A DNA stretch of 37,012 bases from Polyangiaceae bacterium (GTDB lineage: Bacteria; Myxococcota_A; Polyangia; Polyangiales; Polyangiaceae). Position numbers and translations under genes: made by a program. Positions 24,622 to 32,637 of the stretch are shown here, piece after piece (positions within the stretch are counted from its first letter, which is position 1; each line of letters starts with the position of its first letter). The stretch spans positions 1-37,012 of the forward strand of contig WQZB01000049.1 of NCBI GenBank assembly GCA_009780955.1, written 5' to 3'. The notes under the pieces were generated by a model. That model saw only the letters and a program-made list of their open reading frames with translations, was not told the DNA's origin and did no database searches.

Positions 24622-25549
24622 GGTGGGGGAGGGGAACGCCGCAATTCTCTGGGTACCCGAGCGCGAGGTTCAAGTTGCGCACCGCTTGCGTAGCGGCACC
24701 CGCTAGAAGATTGTCGATGGTCGCCACGATGGCCGCGTGCCTGCCATCGGACGAGACTTCGAGACCGCCAATTGTGACGTGGTGCTTGCCTGCGATGTCA
24801 CGAACGAGCGGAGCTTCCTTTTGCAGGACGACGAGCGGCTCGTTTGCGTACGCTGCACGGTAGCGATCTTCCAGAACTGATTTTCGTTGGGGTGCTTCAA
24901 AGAACATCGATGCGGTCACCATGATACCGCGGAAGAACGGCGCGACATGTGGCAGCAAGAAAACGGGGCAGCCGAGCTGGCGGCTGATCTCGCGCTCATG
25001 CACGTGTGTGGTCAGCGAATAGGGCAGAAGGTTATCGCGCAGAACTTCTGGATCATTCCGCGCAGAAGGCGTTGTGCCAGCGCCGCTGTAACCGCTGACG
25101 CCAAAGATGCTCGGCGGGGTCCAGCGGAGCATATCTGCCAGCGGACCAAGTGCGAGCTCGGCTGCCGTTGCATAGCAACCCGGATTGGCAATGCGGGTTG
25201 CACCGGCGATTTCCTCGCGTTGGCGCTCGGGTTGCCCGTACACCCAGTTGTCGTCGAAGCGGTAGTCCGCACTAAGGTCGACGATAACGCTATCCTTGCG
25301 CGCAACGTTGATAGCCGCAACGTAGGGTGCGGCTGCGCCATTCGGTAGTGCGAGCACGTAGGCGTCGAGGCAATGGCTTGCCGCTTGCTCGGGTGTGATA
25401 CCGTCGCGCTGCGAGACTGCGAGCCGAACGTCGAAGCCAACGTGAGCGCGAATGAGCGCCAAGAGCTCCTGGCCAACGTGACCGCGCGATCCCACGATGC
25501 CGAGGGTTTTCTGCGCGCTGGTGGAGGATGCCTTTAGTGCTGCGGTCAT
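24605..25549 (-). CDS. argC: N-acetyl-gamma-glutamyl-phosphate reductase
   Basis: This 314-aa protein has an N-terminal NAD(P) motif ([15 protein letters not shown], 16-30), VDLSADYRF (90-98), the catalytic Cys in [13 protein letters not shown] (C125), SGYSGAG (152-158) and [12 protein letters not shown] (198-209) with the conserved His. It reduces N-acetylglutamyl phosphate to the semialdehyde, the third arginine step. ATG 25549 is chosen; a reading frame open to 25651 would overlap the upstream gene with an implausible Arg-rich lead. The gene lies 13 bp after the synthase/kinase gene and overlaps carB. Confidence 0.93.
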   Translation of the reverse strand: MTAALKASSTSAQKTLGIVGSRGHVGQELLALIRAHVGFDVRLAVSQRDGITPEQAASHCLDAYVLALPNGAAAPYVAAINVARKDSVIVDLSADYRFDDNWVYGQPERQREEIAGATRIANPGCYATAAELALGPLADMLRWTPPSIFGVSGYSGAGTTPSARNDPEVLRDNLLPYSLTTHVHEREISRQLGCPVFLLPHVAPFFRGIMVTASMFFEAPQRKSVLEDRYRAAYANEPLVVLQKEAPLVRDIAGKHHVTIGGLEVSSDGRHAAIVATIDNLLAGAATQAVRNLNLALGYPENCGVPLPHHAAPL

Positions 25550-25562
25550 AGTAGTAGTGCGG

Positions 25563-26960
25563 TCATGACGATGCCGCTTGCTCAGGTGCAGGCGGCGCCG
25601 GCGGCGTTGAGAGTGGTGCGTCGTAGAACGTTGCTTCCATGGCGAGCGCACGCTCTACCGACATTTGGATTTCGGGAAAACCTGTCATGCCGCACCAGAA
25701 AACCCACCACTTGGCGGTTTTGTACAAACCATCTGCATTTTGCACGTACCAAGGATTGATTGGGTTTTGCGCGCGCGAACGCCAGAACATTTTCGGGTTT
25801 TCCCGGCGCATGCGCTGCCAGATCGACCCGCCAATGCCTTCGCCTTGGGCTTCGCTCGTGACCGCAAATTTGTCGAGGTACGGCACACCGTCTTCGAGCG
25901 TGAAAATGGCTGTGGCGCGGTAAGAATCTGCAAGATACACGCGATAAGGCGCCTTGGATTCGAAATAGTCTCCTGCAAGCTTACGACCAAAGCATTCTTC
26001 GAGAAGATCGCGAAGGCGCGCGGTGTCGATGGTGGACCAGCCCTCGTGGTGCAATATGCGCTCGCCACGGCGCACGAGCGTGCCGTGCCCGCGGTGGGTG
26101 AAGAGCTCTTTGGCGAGATGTTCCGGCGAGGTGATGGACACCGACGAGGTGCGCGGAAGCTCCGAGAGAAGCGAGGAAATCTCGACGATTTTGCGTCGTG
26201 ACTCGGAGCCAAAACGCGCGTCCGACAAGAGCTGATCGTAGTCTTCCTCGAGGTTTACAGCGGAGCGAATCGAGCCCGATTCGTCGACGAGGCCACCCGA
26301 TTCATTCAAGTAAACGATTTTGTGTGGCTTCAATGCGAGTGCGAGTGCGCGGGCAACGGCGTCGGCGCGAACCACGAGGATCTTGCCTTTCGAGGTTTCG
26401 CCGAGAGGCGCCACGATCGGCAAAATGCCTGACCGTGCGGTTTGCGTGACTGCCGTGTCGCGCACGTTAGTGATTTCGCCGGTGAGCCCGAGCTCTGGTG
26501 AGTCGATCTTCTTGACGTCGAGCACACCCGAGGTGAACGGCCGCGCCCGCGTACCGAGGCTTTCGAGAGCGTCGACGATGCGAAGGTTGGTGTCGTGAAG
26601 TACACGGCGCGCCACTTCGAGCGCCGCCGGTGTCATGGTGCGCACTCCGTTGACGATGGGGACTTCGATGTTGGCTGCTCTGAGCGCGCGATCGAGTTGC
26701 AGGTTGTTCCCGTGCACGACAATGGGAACGAGACCTACCTTCTGAAGGAACGAAAGCGATGAGGCGAGCGCGTCGAGGCTGCTTTCGATGATGCTGCCGC
26801 TTGCCTTGACAACGGCGAACTTCGGGGCGTCGACGGCTGCGTAGTGACGCAGGTATTGCTCGACTTCTTTTCGCGAGCCAATGTTCGCCAGAAGGCGAAC
26901 GATCACGTCTTGCCTGTCTTTCGCCGTGTGCATCGCCTGGCTCGACGAAAGCGCGCTCAT
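25563..26960 (-). CDS. argB: Bifunctional N-acetylglutamate synthase/kinase-type protein (NAGS/K)
   Basis: This 465-aa fusion has an amino-acid-kinase domain (about 1-290) and a GNAT acetyltransferase domain (about 310-450), like the NAGS/K enzymes of Xanthomonas and Maricaulis. The acetyl-CoA loop is intact (QGEGIGGSIW, 372-381), and FWRSRAQNPINPWYV and WWVFWCG are typical of this branch. The kinase loops deviate. The first loop reads VKASGSII (K52), where KxGG is usual. The second reads HGNNLQLD (83-90), where HGxGPQ is usual. Kinase activity may therefore be weak or lost. The start at ATG 26960 overlaps the upstream gene by ATGA. The protein would catalyse the first, and perhaps the second, arginine step, and the kinase domain may serve as the arginine sensor. 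Confidence 0.88.
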   Translation of the reverse strand: MSALSSSQAMHTAKDRQDVIVRLLANIGSRKEVEQYLRHYAAVDAPKFAVVKASGSIIESSLDALASSLSFLQKVGLVPIVVHGNNLQLDRALRAANIEVPIVNGVRTMTPAALEVARRVLHDTNLRIVDALESLGTRARPFTSGVLDVKKIDSPELGLTGEITNVRDTAVTQTARSGILPIVAPLGETSKGKILVVRADAVARALALALKPHKIVYLNESGGLVDESGSIRSAVNLEEDYDQLLSDARFGSESRRKIVEISSLLSELPRTSSVSITSPEHLAKELFTHRGHGTLVRRGERILHHEGWSTIDTARLRDLLEECFGRKLAGDYFESKAPYRVYLADSYRATAIFTLEDGVPYLDKFAVTSEAQGEGIGGSIWQRMRRENPKMFWRSRAQNPINPWYVQNADGLYKTAKWWVFWCGMTGFPEIQMSVERALAMEATFYDAPLSTPPAPPAPEQAASS

Positions 26961-28003
26961 GGTGACACCCGATCGATCTCGCCAAGCCCGCTGAGCCGGC
27001 GAAGCATCGCTTTTTGCACGTGCAGGCGATTTTCTGCTTCTTCGATGACGAGCGATTGCGGCGAGCTCGTCACCGCGTCGGTGGCTTTGACGTTTCGGCG
27101 CATGGGCAGGCAATGGCTGAAATAGCCATTGTCGGTGAGCGCCATTTTTCGCTCGTCGACGATGAAATGCTTGTATGCATCACGAATCGGCTTCTCGGCT
27201 TCCCAGCGGCCGAAATAAGGAAGCGCGCCCCAGCTTTTCGCATAAACGATGTGCGCGTCTGAATACGCTTCGTCGATGTCGTGCGTGATTGTGATGCTGC
27301 GCCCCTGCTCTTTGGCAAAGGCCTGAGCGGCATCCATGTAGCGTGGGTCGAGCACGTAGTCGGGCGTTGGGCAAAGCAGCGTGACATTGAAACCGAATTT
27401 TGCCGCTGCGATGAGCGCCGAGTTTGCGACCGCGGTGTTGAGCGGACGCGGATGGTACGTCCAGGTAAGAAGAAATTTCTTGCCGTCGGTCGTGCCAAGT
27501 TTTTCTTTGAGCGTGAGCATGAGCGCGAGCTCTTGACACGGGTGCGTGATGGTTTCCATGTTGAGCACGGGCACCGTCGCGTATTTTGCGAATTGGCGGA
27601 TGGTGAGATCTTCGCGATCGTCTTGCCAACGCTGGAACTTTGGGAATGCGCGAACCGCGATGATGCTGCAATAACGCGACAGAACACGGGCCACTTCAGC
27701 GACGTGTTCTTCGGCTTCGCCGTCCATCACCACGCCGTCGCGATACTCGATTGGCCAAGCGCCTTTGCCAGGCTCGAGCACCACGGCGTGGCCGCCCATT
27801 TCGAATACGCCCACCTCGAACGACGTGCGCGTGCGGAGCGACGGATTGAAAAAGACGAGCGCGATGCTTTTGCCCGCAAAATCTGTGCTCCCCAGCCCAT
27901 CGCGATTGGCGCGATTGGCTTTGAGTTGCGAAGCATCGGCAAGAACGCTTTCGAGTTCTGGGCGCGACCAATCGAGTGTGGAAAGGAAATGGCGCGGACT
28001 CAT
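26957..28003 (-). CDS. argF': N-acetylornithine carbamoyltransferase
   Basis: This 348-aa transcarbamylase matches the acetylornithine-specific branch known from Xanthomonas and not the usual ornithine enzyme. It has SLRTRTSFEVGVFEMGGHAV (55-74), EPGKGAWPIE (77-86), VMDGEAEEHVAEVARVLSRY (92-111), METITHPCQE (149-158), LTWTYHPRPLNTAVANSA (179-196), SHCLPMRRNVKATDA (296-310) and the lysine in HVQKAML (K331), the residue carboxylated in the known enzyme. It forms N-acetylcitrulline from carbamoyl phosphate and N-acetylornithine. It is coupled (ATGA) to the NAGS/K gene, and carB, the source of its substrate, lies in the same operon. Confidence 0.92.
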   Translation of the reverse strand: MSPRHFLSTLDWSRPELESVLADASQLKANRANRDGLGSTDFAGKSIALVFFNPSLRTRTSFEVGVFEMGGHAVVLEPGKGAWPIEYRDGVVMDGEAEEHVAEVARVLSRYCSIIAVRAFPKFQRWQDDREDLTIRQFAKYATVPVLNMETITHPCQELALMLTLKEKLGTTDGKKFLLTWTYHPRPLNTAVANSALIAAAKFGFNVTLLCPTPDYVLDPRYMDAAQAFAKEQGRSITITHDIDEAYSDAHIVYAKSWGALPYFGRWEAEKPIRDAYKHFIVDERKMALTDNGYFSHCLPMRRNVKATDAVTSSPQSLVIEEAENRLHVQKAMLRRLSGLGEIDRVSP

Positions 28004-28062
28004 CTTTGTAGAATGCCAATAACCGGATTGGCTGCTGGATCAAGAGGAAGGATTAGGCCGGG

Positions 28063-29745
28063 CTAGATTATGGTTGCCGTGACACGCGGGCGGCGAACCA
28101 TGGCTGCCCCAATTCGCTCGAGGTGGGCGGCTGCTGAGAGCACGGTGGCTTCGTCCCACGCGTCGCCGACAAGCTGCAGGCCAACAGGCAAACCATTGTC
28201 GCTTATGCCAACGGGCGCAGAAAGAGCTGGCAGGCCTGTTAGGTTGGCCAGAAAGGCAAAGCGACAGAGGCCTTCGATGACGGACGTGTCGAGAAAGCCG
28301 GTACGCATGTCGCCTTCCGAAACTTTTGCCGCGGGCGCGACCGTTGATGGTAGCGCAACGAGGTCGACCGATTGGAATGCACCGGCCATTTCGCGGCGCA
28401 TGCCTGAGCGAATGCGGCATGCATCGAGGTATTCGACCGCGCTAAAGCCGTCGAGCGAAGCAAAGGTTACCTGCAGATCGGCGCTCATTTCGTCGCGGTG
28501 TTCGAGCCACTCGGCACGGAGAAGGGCGCGTGCCTCGAGGCCGATGGTGACGACACCAATGGCCATTGCGTATTCGGCGAGTGCTAGGCGAATCGGCACG
28601 AGTTTGGCGCCTTCTTTCTCGAGCGCGTCGAGCGCGGCTTTGCCAGCGCGCACAACTGCTGGGGTAGCGTGAGCCCATTCCGATTCGACGACGCCAATGA
28701 CGAGCCCGCGCACGCCCCGGCCAACGGCTTCGACAAACGAGCCCGGTGCACGTTGCGGAGCCGCGAGGGTTTGTGGATCGTCGCCGTCGTAGCCGCTTAT
28801 CGTTTCAAGGGCAAAGGCGAGATCGAGCACGCTGCCAGCAAGCGGGCCAACGTGTGAAACCGTGCCTGTGGCAATGTCGCCCGAGCGGCTGACGCGCCCC
28901 CACGTTGGTTTCATGCCGAAGATGCCATTCAAAGCGGAGGGAATGCGGATGGATCCGCCGCCGTCAGCGCCGAGTGCAAAAGGCACGAGCCCGGTTGCGA
29001 CGGCCACGCCAGATCCGGTTGATGAGCCGCCCGCGAAGTGACCTGGCGCGTGCGGATTGTGCGGCATTGCGCGGTTTGCGTTGGCGCCGTTCGGGGTCAT
29101 GCCGTATTCGGTCATGGGCGTCGTGCCAAGGGTGATGGCGCCGACCGCTCGTGCGCGCGCAACTGCGGCGCTGTCGTGAGGCTCCGGTGTTGCGGGCATG
29201 AAGCCAGTGCCGAAACGGCGCGGCAAACCGCGGACAGCGGCTTGCTCTTTGACGACCCAAGGCACGCCGTCGAGCGGGCCGAGCGGACGACCCTCGCGCC
29301 AGCGCGCTTCTGATGCGTCGGCTTCGGCAAAGGCAGCCTCGTCGGCAAAGTCGTAGATCGGTCCGACCGTCGGCGTGAGCTTCGCGAGGCGCCGTGCTTC
29401 GGCGAGTACCTTTTCAACGACCTCGTGAGGCGACAGGCGACCTTCGCGGTACGCGGTGGTCAAAGACACGCTCGTGGGAGCCCACGCATGGGTAGCGGCA
29501 GGAAGGTTTTCGCTATGCCATTGGCGTGGGGGCCGCCCCGGATGCGGCCTCGTGTCGAGCGGCACATCGAGCCGGGCGTTGTCCGGTAGGCGCGCGAGCC
29601 GATCGATTCCTAGATCGGCTCGCATGATTTTGTCGAACGCGATGGCGAAAGCGCGCGTGCGACCAACGCGAGCGAGGCTTTTGAGCGGGGCACCACTGAG
29701 GCGAGGAGGGCGAGGCACGCCCCTTTCGTAGAACATTGGGCGCAC
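28063..29745 (-). CDS. Amidase-signature family hydrolase
   Basis: This 560-aa protein has the amidase-signature core with the Ser-cisSer-Lys triad: K166 in VPWVVKEQ, S241 in GGSSTGSG and S265 in DGGGSIRIPSALNG. The about 85 residues before the core (FAIAFDKIMRADLGIDRLARLPDN) are an N-terminal extension. It hydrolyses some amide; the substrate cannot be read from sequence. GatA is unlikely because gatB and gatC are not adjacent and the extension is atypical. It starts at GTG 29745 (or ATG 29736), only 10 bp after cyaY, and precedes argF' by 59 bp, so it is probably co-transcribed with the arginine genes. A role in deacylating acetylated intermediates is conceivable but unproven. Confidence 0.85.
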   Translation of the reverse strand: MRPMFYERGVPRPPRLSGAPLKSLARVGRTRAFAIAFDKIMRADLGIDRLARLPDNARLDVPLDTRPHPGRPPRQWHSENLPAATHAWAPTSVSLTTAYREGRLSPHEVVEKVLAEARRLAKLTPTVGPIYDFADEAAFAEADASEARWREGRPLGPLDGVPWVVKEQAAVRGLPRRFGTGFMPATPEPHDSAAVARARAVGAITLGTTPMTEYGMTPNGANANRAMPHNPHAPGHFAGGSSTGSGVAVATGLVPFALGADGGGSIRIPSALNGIFGMKPTWGRVSRSGDIATGTVSHVGPLAGSVLDLAFALETISGYDGDDPQTLAAPQRAPGSFVEAVGRGVRGLVIGVVESEWAHATPAVVRAGKAALDALEKEGAKLVPIRLALAEYAMAIGVVTIGLEARALLRAEWLEHRDEMSADLQVTFASLDGFSAVEYLDACRIRSGMRREMAGAFQSVDLVALPSTVAPAAKVSEGDMRTGFLDTSVIEGLCRFAFLANLTGLPALSAPVGISDNGLPVGLQLVGDAWDEATVLSAAAHLERIGAAMVRRPRVTATII

Positions 29746-29755
29746 AAGGAAAAGA

Positions 29756-30088
29756 TCACACTTCGATGCCCGATAACTCCCGTACGATCTCGGCTACCTT
29801 GCGAGCAAGCTCGATGCTTTGGCCCTTGTCGTCGAGCCAGCGGCTCGTTGTCTCGTCGAAGCCGAAGTGCCAGGCGCGCGCATTCGCGGCGAGCCAGATT
29901 TGCCTCGTTGGGCGCTGCATGTTGATGACACACGCCTGTCCGCTCGGGAACGTGAGGGTTATGACGTCGCTCGCGCGCTCCACGTCGACGCTGTCGGCAT
30001 CGACGTTGGAAAGCATATCCTCGATTCCGCACAAGGCCTGGCTCGCGAGCTCGTGATAGCGCTTTTCGTCCATGTTAGCTGTGGCCAT
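29756..30088 (-). CDS. cyaY: Frataxin-family iron-sulfur assembly protein CyaY
   Basis: This is a small soluble protein of about 110 aa. DEKRYHELASQALCGIEDML is the first helix and VDADSVDVERASDVITLTF leads into the sheet. FPSGQACVINMQRPTRQIWL and FGFDETTSRWLD are the signature strands of frataxin, and an acidic patch lies on the first helix. It binds iron and tunes cysteine desulfurase during Fe-S assembly. Two starts are possible, 30088 (MATANMDEK) and 30073 (MDEKRYH). The second fits the bacterial family length better, and neither has a clear ribosome binding site. It is the first gene of the minus-strand operon that continues with the amidase and arginine genes. Confidence 0.9.
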   Translation of the reverse strand: MATANMDEKRYHELASQALCGIEDMLSNVDADSVDVERASDVITLTFPSGQACVINMQRPTRQIWLAANARAWHFGFDETTSRWLDDKGQSIELARKVAEIVRELSGIEV

Positions 30089-30138
30089 ACAATGGTTCAG
30101 TGCACACCAACAAATCAAGCTACCGTGACCGTGAGGGA

Positions 30139-30813
30139 ATGATGCCGCCGGTCAAGACGCTGAAGGATGTCGCTTCCATTGTGCTCGTTGGTAGCTTCAA
30201 TCCGGCGATCTTCCAGCCTGCTTGGCTTGCGGCCAAGCAGCTGATTCGCGAGTCAGAAGCAACAGGAGCGAACATCGAGATCATCCATCCGGAGGTGACG
30301 CAGTTTCGTGCGGGGTGGCTCCGCCTGTCCGTACAGCCCACCAGGTTCGCAGCGTCCACGGAGGACCCTGCGCAATGGGGTCCACTGCGCGATCTCGTCG
30401 TCAGTGCACTCACTCTGCTCGACGAGACACCTACGTCGGTGCTTGGCCTGAGTCGCTCGGTGCACGTCGACCTAGGTGATTCCAAATCATGGCATGCTCT
30501 AGGCCATCTGCTAGCCCCAAAGAAGCCATGGGAAGGGATTCTGCAGGAGCCAGGTATGATTGCCGTACACCTCCAAGGGCTGCGCGCGGATGGTCGACCA
30601 GGGCACACGTTCGTTCGCGTACAGCCCTCGGCGAAGTACGAAAACGCCGTTTTTGTCGATATCACCAACGAGTACGTTCCGACCGACCCACCGTCCTCTG
30701 CGAGCTCGAACACCCCATACTTCCTCAAGTGTATCGAAGAGGACTGGGAGCGAATCCTTGCGGATGCAAAGGAAAGCGTCGACAAGCTCGTTCGCCAGGT
30801 GCTACCAAAATAA
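30139..30813 (+). CDS. Unknown protein, first gene of a three-gene accessory operon
   Basis: I do not recognise this family. The 224-aa product starts at ATG 30139 or 30142 (a GAGGG lies just upstream). It is mixed alpha/beta and soluble, with SIVLVGSFNPAIFQPAWL near the start, IIHPEVTQFRAGWLRL, LGLSRSVHVDL and WHALGHLLAPKKPWEGIL in the middle, and FVRVQPSAK and VFVDITNEY near the end. The tone, with a WH...G..LAPK motif, is somewhat like sporadically distributed TIGR04255-type proteins, but I would not assign it. It is followed 13 bp later by the second gene and diverges from cyaY. The operon ends beside tRNA-Arg, a common site for acquired DNA. Confidence 0.65.
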   Translation: MMPPVKTLKDVASIVLVGSFNPAIFQPAWLAAKQLIRESEATGANIEIIHPEVTQFRAGWLRLSVQPTRFAASTEDPAQWGPLRDLVVSALTLLDETPTSVLGLSRSVHVDLGDSKSWHALGHLLAPKKPWEGILQEPGMIAVHLQGLRADGRPGHTFVRVQPSAKYENAVFVDITNEYVPTDPPSSASSNTPYFLKCIEEDWERILADAKESVDKLVRQVLPK

Positions 30814-30826
30814 ATGTGGTGATGTG

Positions 30827-31378
30827 ATGGTGTCGGCGGTTGCTATTTCGTCGATGTTTGACAAAACGATCGAGGGTGCGAGCGAAGAATCCTCAATCCT
30901 GATTGGCAGGACGGAAATTAGCAGCGTGGAAGGCCGTCCGGTCTCCCTGGCACTTTCGCCCGAACTCGAGACATCGCCCTCTTTGGTGGCGCAGCGTGTT
31001 GCCGAGCCACGCAAGAGTGTAGTGCGTATCCCGGTACCCTCTGAGCAGCCATATCATTTCGAGCTTCGTCAGCAGTGGGAAGGCGTGGTCACGCACGTCG
31101 ACAATGACGAGATCACGGTAGTGCTACGCGATCTCACTCACCCTGAGCGCCCGGACTTGGAAGCCGTGGTGAGCATGGACGAAGTGGCCCACGACGATCT
31201 GGCTCTGGTACAGCCGGGGGCAGTTCTATACTGGTCGATCGGTTACGAGACGACGACGACCGGCGAGCGGAAAAGAGTGTCACACATTCGCTTTCGACGT
31301 CTGCCCGCGTGGTCACGCCGCGCCATCGCCCGCGTCAACGCCCGTATCGCCGAGCTCACCGAGCTGTTCGGAGAATGA
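30827..31378 (+). CDS. Unknown small beta-barrel-like protein, second gene of the accessory operon
   Basis: This 183-aa protein starts at ATG 30827. The first about 75 residues are low in structure (ESSILIGRTEISSVEG). The C-terminal about 100 residues form an OB/SH3-like run of strands: FELRQQWEGVVTHVDNDEIT, VVLRDLTHPERPDLEAVVSM, DLALVQPGAVLYWSIGYE and KRVSHIRFRRLPAW, followed by a helix to the end. No catalytic residues stand out. A binding or regulatory partner for the neighbouring metallo-hydrolase is plausible. Its stop overlaps the start of the third gene (ATGA), so the two are translationally coupled. A longer frame back to 30560 is a shadow of the previous gene. Confidence 0.65.
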   Translation: MVSAVAISSMFDKTIEGASEESSILIGRTEISSVEGRPVSLALSPELETSPSLVAQRVAEPRKSVVRIPVPSEQPYHFELRQQWEGVVTHVDNDEITVVLRDLTHPERPDLEAVVSMDEVAHDDLALVQPGAVLYWSIGYETTTTGERKRVSHIRFRRLPAWSRRAIARVNARIAELTELFGE

Positions 31379-32484
31379 ACCTTACCGTTCCTCCTCGTGC
31401 AAACGAGCTTGAAATCTCGCTGTTCGGTCCAGGCGTTGGGGAGTGCGTTGTTGCCCATATTGGCGGTGGTGAGTGGCTGGTCGTCGATTCTTGCCTAAAC
31501 CCAGAAAGCGGCGAGCCTGCTGCGCTGGAATACTTCAAGCGCATCGGGGTACGGGTCGAAAGCGATGTTCGATACGTCGTTGTCAGTCATTGGCATGACG
31601 ATCATACGCGTGGAGTTTCTCGCGTGCTGGAAGCCTCCAAGAGCGCAACCTTCGTTTGCTCTACGGCGGTGCGCCAGGACGAGTTCAAGACGCTCATCGC
31701 CATGAGCCGCGAACTCAATTTGAAAGACTCCACCACCGGTCTTGACGAACTGAATCAGTCGCTACGGTGCATAGAGGAACGCCGCGAGGCGGGGCGCCGC
31801 AAAGTAGACGTCGGACCGAAATTCGCGCACGCTGACAGCGTTATCTATCGACGCGACGCCAACGAAACACTCGCGAGTTGCGAGGTCGTGGCGCTTAGTC
31901 CTTCGGCCTCGGCGCTCGCTCGATCGCATCATGACATCGGGGCATTGCTTGCAGAAAGGGTTGCCAAGCGCGCCATCGTGAACATCACACCGAACGAGAC
32001 CGCGCTCGTCATCGGGCTACGCTTTGGCCAGGCCATCGCAATCCTCGGGTCGGACCTTGAGGCTGGCAGCTCACCAAACGACGGCTGGGGAGCTGTTTTG
32101 AGGACCACCGCAAAGCCCGGTCCAGGGCAGGTATTCAAGGTCCCGCACCATGGTTCGGAAAACGCACACCATGACGGCCAATGGACGACTCTCATGGCCC
32201 CCTCACCACTAGCCCTCGTTACACCGTACGCGACCGGAAAGAAGCCGCTCCCTTCCGAGGCCGACGTCGTTCGGCTCAAACAGCTTGCGCATGGCGGCGT
32301 ATATGTGACGGCGCCGCGCCCGGGAAGGGTGTCATTCAGCGATCGTATGGTCGAAAAGACACTCAACGACGTCGCGAAGGTTGTGCGCTCGCGTGGCTCT
32401 CGCCTCGGTCATGTTCGCGTGCGTGTTTCATCGCTTAAGTCCTCGCCGACTGTTGAACTGTTCGGCGCGGCGTTCGCTGCATAG
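31375..32484 (+). CDS. ComEC-like metallo-beta-lactamase-fold hydrolase, third gene of the accessory operon
   Basis: This 369-aa protein starts at ATG 31375, overlapping the stop of the second gene. It begins LEISLFGPGVGECVVAHIGGGEWLVVDS, then carries the metal motif SHWHDDH (H72, H74, D76, H77), NETALVIGL (207-215), LGSDLEAG with D227, and VPHHGSENAHH with H258/H259. This layout resembles the MBL domain of ComEC/Rec2 proteins, but here it is free and cytoplasmic (no signal or membrane span). The metal ligands look complete, so it is probably an active hydrolase, perhaps on nucleic acid or a nucleotide. With its two partners it forms a compact unit of unknown purpose; defence is one possibility. 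Confidence 0.8.
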   Translation: MNLTVPPRANELEISLFGPGVGECVVAHIGGGEWLVVDSCLNPESGEPAALEYFKRIGVRVESDVRYVVVSHWHDDHTRGVSRVLEASKSATFVCSTAVRQDEFKTLIAMSRELNLKDSTTGLDELNQSLRCIEERREAGRRKVDVGPKFAHADSVIYRRDANETLASCEVVALSPSASALARSHHDIGALLAERVAKRAIVNITPNETALVIGLRFGQAIAILGSDLEAGSSPNDGWGAVLRTTAKPGPGQVFKVPHHGSENAHHDGQWTTLMAPSPLALVTPYATGKKPLPSEADVVRLKQLAHGGVYVTAPRPGRVSFSDRMVEKTLNDVAKVVRSRGSRLGHVRVRVSSLKSSPTVELFGAAFAA

Positions 32485-32551
32485 ATCCATCAGGTTCGGT
32501 CGACGACGACGGGCCACAGCATTCGAATGGTCAAATAACCCGAAAAACTAG

Positions 32552-32625
32552 TACGCCCGGTCCGATTCGAACGGACGACTCCCGGCTTCGAAGGCCGATG
32601 CTCTATCCAGCTGAGCTACGGGCGC
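32552..32625 (-). tRNA. tRNA-Arg (anticodon UCG)
   Basis: The minus strand folds as a tRNA. The acceptor stem is GCGCCCG/CGGGCGT (first pair G-U), the D arm contains AGCTCAGCTGGATAGAGC, the anticodon loop CTTCGAA gives anticodon TCG, and the T arm contains GTTCGAATC. The discriminator base is A. CCA is not encoded (CTA follows). Its 3' end faces the three-gene MBL operon. Confidence 0.93.
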
Positions 32626-32637
32626 GTAAAAAGCAAT

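Noticed and set aside
25550..25651. Longer argC start (N-terminal Arg/His-rich extension)
   Set aside because: It would overlap the NAGS/K coding sequence in another frame; family length and Rossmann position fit the ATG at 25549.
30560..30826. Longer start for the second gene of the accessory operon
   Set aside because: The extra residues are the out-of-frame shadow of the first gene; the ATG at 30827 leaves a normal 13-bp spacing.
30100..32625. tRNA-Arg attachment duplication flanking the three-gene operon
   Set aside because: I could not find a copy of the tRNA 3' end on the far side, and no integrase gene is present, so integration is only a suggestion.
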